Assembly (NCBI GenBank): GCA_003135035.1
Contig: PLDE01000266.1
Span: forward strand, 1-7,470
DNA: 7,470 nucleotides
Source: Candidatus Dormiibacterota bacterium
Lineage (GTDB): Bacteria > Chloroflexota > Dormibacteria > Aeolococcales > Bog-877
Direction of reading: 5' to 3'
The notes below the pieces were generated by a model. The model was given only the letters and a program-made list of their open reading frames with translations, did not search any database and had not been told where the DNA came from. Every line of letters begins with the position of its first letter. Position 1 is the stretch's first letter. Of this stretch, positions 6,530 through 7,470 are shown piece by piece. The translations under genes were made by a program, and so were the position numbers.

Positions 6530-6669
6530 GTCTTCTCCCATCCAGACTCGAGGTCGAGCCCAGTGCTCGTGCCTCTGACTGTCGGCCCCGGAATTTCACT
6601 GGGTCCTGCGCTCGCTGAGCGCTCGCGGGCTGTAACCGCCGGTCGGGATTCTCACCCTGCCCCGAAGAC
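6530..6669 (-). ncRNA. FMN riboswitch (RFN element) controlling the rib operon
   Basis: Read on the minus strand, the leader carries nearly all conserved blocks of the FMN aptamer in order: AGGGUGAGAAUCCC (6658-6645), GACCGGCGGUUACAGCCCGC (6644-6625), CAGUGAAAUUCCGGGGCC (6601-6584), GACAGU (6583-6578) and UCUGGAUGGGAGAAGAC (6546-6530). The closing helix P1 forms from GUCUUC (6669-6664) and GAAGAC (6535-6530), extendable by a C-G pair. Variable arms are also well paired: GCGCUC/GAGCGC (6622-6617 with 6613-6608) and GAGG-CGAGC with GCUCG-CCUC (6575-6550). The known ligand is flavin mononucleotide, the product made from riboflavin, so the element gives feedback control of ribD-ribE-ribBA-ribH. 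The aptamer identity is near certain; the switching mode is discussed at the hairpin before ribD. Confidence 0.97.
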
Positions 6670-6675
6670 GAAGTC

Positions 6676-6681
6676 AGCGTA
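6676..6681 (-). promoter_or_regulatory. possible -10 element of the rib operon
   Basis: TACGCT on the minus strand fits the TANNNT pattern of actinobacterial -10 elements. Six bases after it comes G6669, the first base of the riboswitch P1 helix, so a transcript starting there would begin right at the aptamer. The hexamer 17 bases upstream, GTCCGC, is not a recognisable -35. Placement, not motif strength, is the main support. The element lies between the riboswitch and the end of the remnant frame at 6690. Confidence 0.4.
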
Positions 6682-6689
6682 GCACAGGC

Positions 6690-6839
6690 TCAGAGCAGGC
6701 GGACGAGCTTCCGGGGAGCAATCATCCGGTAGCTGTCCGCTACCAATCCCGCCGCCTCGAGCCGGCCGACCCAGTCATCTCGACAGTGGCCATGGCGCGA
6801 GTGTGTGATTCGCAGAGCCCTCCGGACGACCGGCGTCAT
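6690..6839 (-). pseudogene. probable C-terminal remnant of an MmcQ/YjbR-family gene
   Basis: A 49-codon frame from ATG 6839 to TGA 6692-6690. Its last 29 residues, from DDWVGRLEAAGLVADSY (21-37) through RMIAPRKLVRLL, resemble the C-terminal helix and VAPKKL-type ending of MmcQ/YjbR DNA-binding-like proteins, which are about 110-120 residues long. Only this end remains: the tRNA-Leu gene starts 23 bases beyond the frame's ATG, no clear ribosome binding site precedes that ATG, and the first 20 residues look unlike a protein. Another frame of the same strand reads MATVE just before the homologous part, as if a frameshift had also occurred. In the last 29 codons only four end in A or T, consistent with a formerly coding sequence. 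It could instead be a chance ORF; the resemblance is from memory of the family. Confidence 0.4.
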
Positions 6840-6858
6840 CCCGGTAACATCAACCGGG
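6840..6858 (+). promoter_or_regulatory. tRNA-Leu promoter -10 candidate inside a perfect dyad
   Basis: TAACAT at 6845-6850 is a good -10 match and would start transcription about 5 bases before the mature tRNA 5' end, the usual spacing for a tRNA gene. It is embedded in a perfect inverted repeat, CCCGGT (6840-6845) and ACCGGG (6853-6858), with a 7-base spacer. No convincing -35 is seen 16-18 bases upstream. The dyad could be an operator, a small RNA hairpin or chance. Confidence 0.4.
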
Positions 6859-6861
6859 CGT

Positions 6862-6947
6862 GCCGAGGTGGTGAAATGGTAGACACGCTGCTTTGAGGGG
6901 GCAGTGAGCGCAAGCTCGTCCGGGTTCAACTCCCGGTCTCGGCACCA
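6862..6947 (+). tRNA. tRNA-Leu (anticodon GAG)
   Basis: An 86-base class II tRNA including an encoded CCA (6945-6947). The acceptor stem pairs GCCGAGG (6862-6868) with TCTCGGC (6937-6943), followed by discriminator A6944, as expected for leucine. The D arm is GTG...CAC (6871-6886) with the loop AAATGGTAGA. The anticodon stem pairs CTGCT (6888-6892) with GGCAG (6900-6904), and the loop TTGAGGG places the anticodon GAG at 6895-6897, reading CUC and CUU codons. A long variable arm with the stem GAGC/GCTC identifies the leucine/serine class. The T arm is CCGGG-TTCAACT-CCCGG. It is followed within about 150 bases by a mobile-element-like gene, and tRNA 3' ends are common integration sites. Confidence 0.97.
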
Positions 6948-7031
6948 ACCCGTTGGGCACAATTGAGGGGTGGTGGGGTAAGGCTCACCCTTGACTTCCT
7001 CATGCCTCTGTGCTTGGATGGGTAGGCTCTC

Positions 7032-7037
7032 TATATT
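7032..7037 (+). promoter_or_regulatory. possible -10 (TATATT) for the right-end gene
   Basis: TATATT stands out in the 144-base gene-free stretch between the tRNA and the right-end gene, and matches the -10 consensus at five of six positions. No clear -35 lies 16-18 bases upstream; a TTGACT at 6991-6996 is too far away. It would give a leader of about 50 bases before the TTG at 7092. The rest of 6948-7091 shows no gene, no convincing terminator for the tRNA and no terminal inverted repeat I could confirm. Confidence 0.3.
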
Positions 7038-7091
7038 GAGTGGGCTACTTCGGTGCCACGATGGAGAGGCTATGAAGGCGGAGTTGGAGCC

Positions 7092-7470
7092 TTGTCCTAT
7101 CCGGAGTGCCCACGGCACGGAGTTGGCGGGTCTGAGGCTGGCCTAGTCGCCGGAGCCTCGGTGATCCGATATGGGGTCAGCAGCCCCAAGCGACCCCGCC
7201 AGAAGTTCCTCTGCACCTTCGAACTCCTCGATGGAACTCAGGATCGGCACACCTTCCGAGGCGGCCTCGTCCCGCGCCTCATGGCCGAAGACCCCACCTG
7301 CCAGGACTGTGGCCAGCAACTTGACGCCTGGCGGGGCGAGAAGGTGTTCGACGAGTACTGGTTCCCCTTCAAACCAGTCGCCAACGCCCTGGCGCAGCTT
7401 GCCTCGGGCACCTCATACAGGCAAGTCGCCTCCAGTCTCAGGCGAACTACTGGGAGAGCAGCCGATGCCT
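7092..7470 (+). CDS. transposase-like protein with N-terminal zinc-ribbon-type motifs, partial (cut by right edge)
   Basis: A frame open from 7026 to the window edge. The start used here is TTG 7092, which has GCGGAG 8 bases upstream; GTG 7053 in the same frame is the alternative. The 126 visible residues begin LSYPECPRHG, with cysteine/histidine pairs CPRH (6-9), a Cys in RQKFLCTF (44-51), His at 61 and CQDC (77-80), consistent with a split zinc ribbon. A later helical stretch, VANALAQLASGTSYRQVASS (about 101-120), looks like a helix-turn-helix. This layout recalls actinobacterial proteins annotated as transposases, with a zinc ribbon, an HTH and then a catalytic domain, but the catalytic part lies outside the window. 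Third codon positions are G or C in most codons. The function is therefore tentative; that it is coding is more secure. Confidence 0.6.
   Translation, partial: MSYPECPRHGVGGSEAGLVAGASVIRYGVSSPKRPRQKFLCTFELLDGTQDRHTFRGGLVPRLMAEDPTCQDCGQQLDAWRGEKVFDEYWFPFKPVANALAQLASGTSYRQVASSLRRTTGRAADA

Noticed and set aside
6979..6992. Possible terminator hairpin after tRNA-Leu (AAGG-CTCAC-CCTT)
   Set aside because: The stem is only four pairs, the loop is irregular and no T-run follows; not supportable as a terminator.
6842..7118. Extension of the minus-strand frame ending at 6690 back to an ATG at 7118 (142 residues)
   Set aside because: The frame reads straight through the antisense of tRNA-Leu, giving the familiar tRNA-antisense peptide RELNPDELALTAPSK. 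Only the part after the tRNA is considered, as a possible gene remnant.
7072..7146. ATG-started 24-codon plus-strand frame at the beginning of the right-end gene
   Set aside because: It stops at TAG 7144-7146 and is out of frame with the long open frame that carries the Cys/His motifs. Its only merit is the ATG.
1..7470. CRISPR array or long tandem repeats
   Set aside because: Reading both strands showed no regularly spaced repeats; nearly all sequence is accounted for by dense coding genes, the riboswitch and the tRNA.

Overview
The window is high-GC bacterial DNA. The ORF content, GC-rich third codon positions, frequent GTG/TTG starts, the short zinc-type L28 and the L28/Asp23/DAK/DegV neighbourhood suggest a high-GC Gram-positive bacterium, most likely an actinobacterium, possibly of a deep lineage such as Acidimicrobiia. 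This placement is an inference; no rRNA is present to confirm it. Most of the window is a dense, ordinary chromosomal region, and I did not find an obviously new biological system.

Layout, left to right. (1) Positions 1-2371, minus strand: a three-gene unit transcribed leftward, Asp23-family protein, then a FakA/YloV-type DAK-domain protein, then a DegV (FakB-like) protein that runs off the left edge. Together these look like a fatty acid kinase pair preceded by an envelope-associated Asp23 protein. (2) Positions 2520-2711, plus strand: rpmB (ribosomal protein L28), divergent from the Asp23 unit across a 148-base intergenic region. (3) Positions 2712-2996: a 285-base gap holding a GC-rich hairpin and a probable unannotated 44-residue hydrophobic protein at 2831-2965. 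(4) Positions 2997-6472, minus strand: a complete riboflavin operon in the order ribD, ribE, ribBA, ribH, with junctions of +2, +1 and -4 bases, so probably translationally coupled. (5) Positions 6473-6681, minus strand: the operon's control region, made of a -10-like hexamer, a clear FMN riboswitch and a hairpin that holds the ribD Shine-Dalgarno sequence. (6) Positions 6690-6839: a short minus-strand reading frame that looks like the C-terminal remnant of an MmcQ/YjbR-family gene. (7) Positions 6862-6947, plus strand: tRNA-Leu(GAG) with an encoded CCA. (8) Positions 6948-7470: the start of a plus-strand gene with a zinc-ribbon-like N-terminus resembling actinobacterial transposase-like proteins, cut by the right edge.

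How the parts work together. RibBA makes the two precursors: 3,4-dihydroxy-2-butanone 4-phosphate from ribulose 5-phosphate, and the diaminopyrimidine from GTP. RibD deaminates and reduces the pyrimidine, RibH condenses it with the butanone phosphate to lumazine, and RibE dismutates lumazine to riboflavin. FMN made from the product should bind the leader RNA and lower ribD translation. The most interesting spots are the riboswitch expression platform (including a start-codon trap inside the aptamer), the hydrophobic microprotein, and the decayed gene / tRNA / mobile-type gene boundary at the right end.
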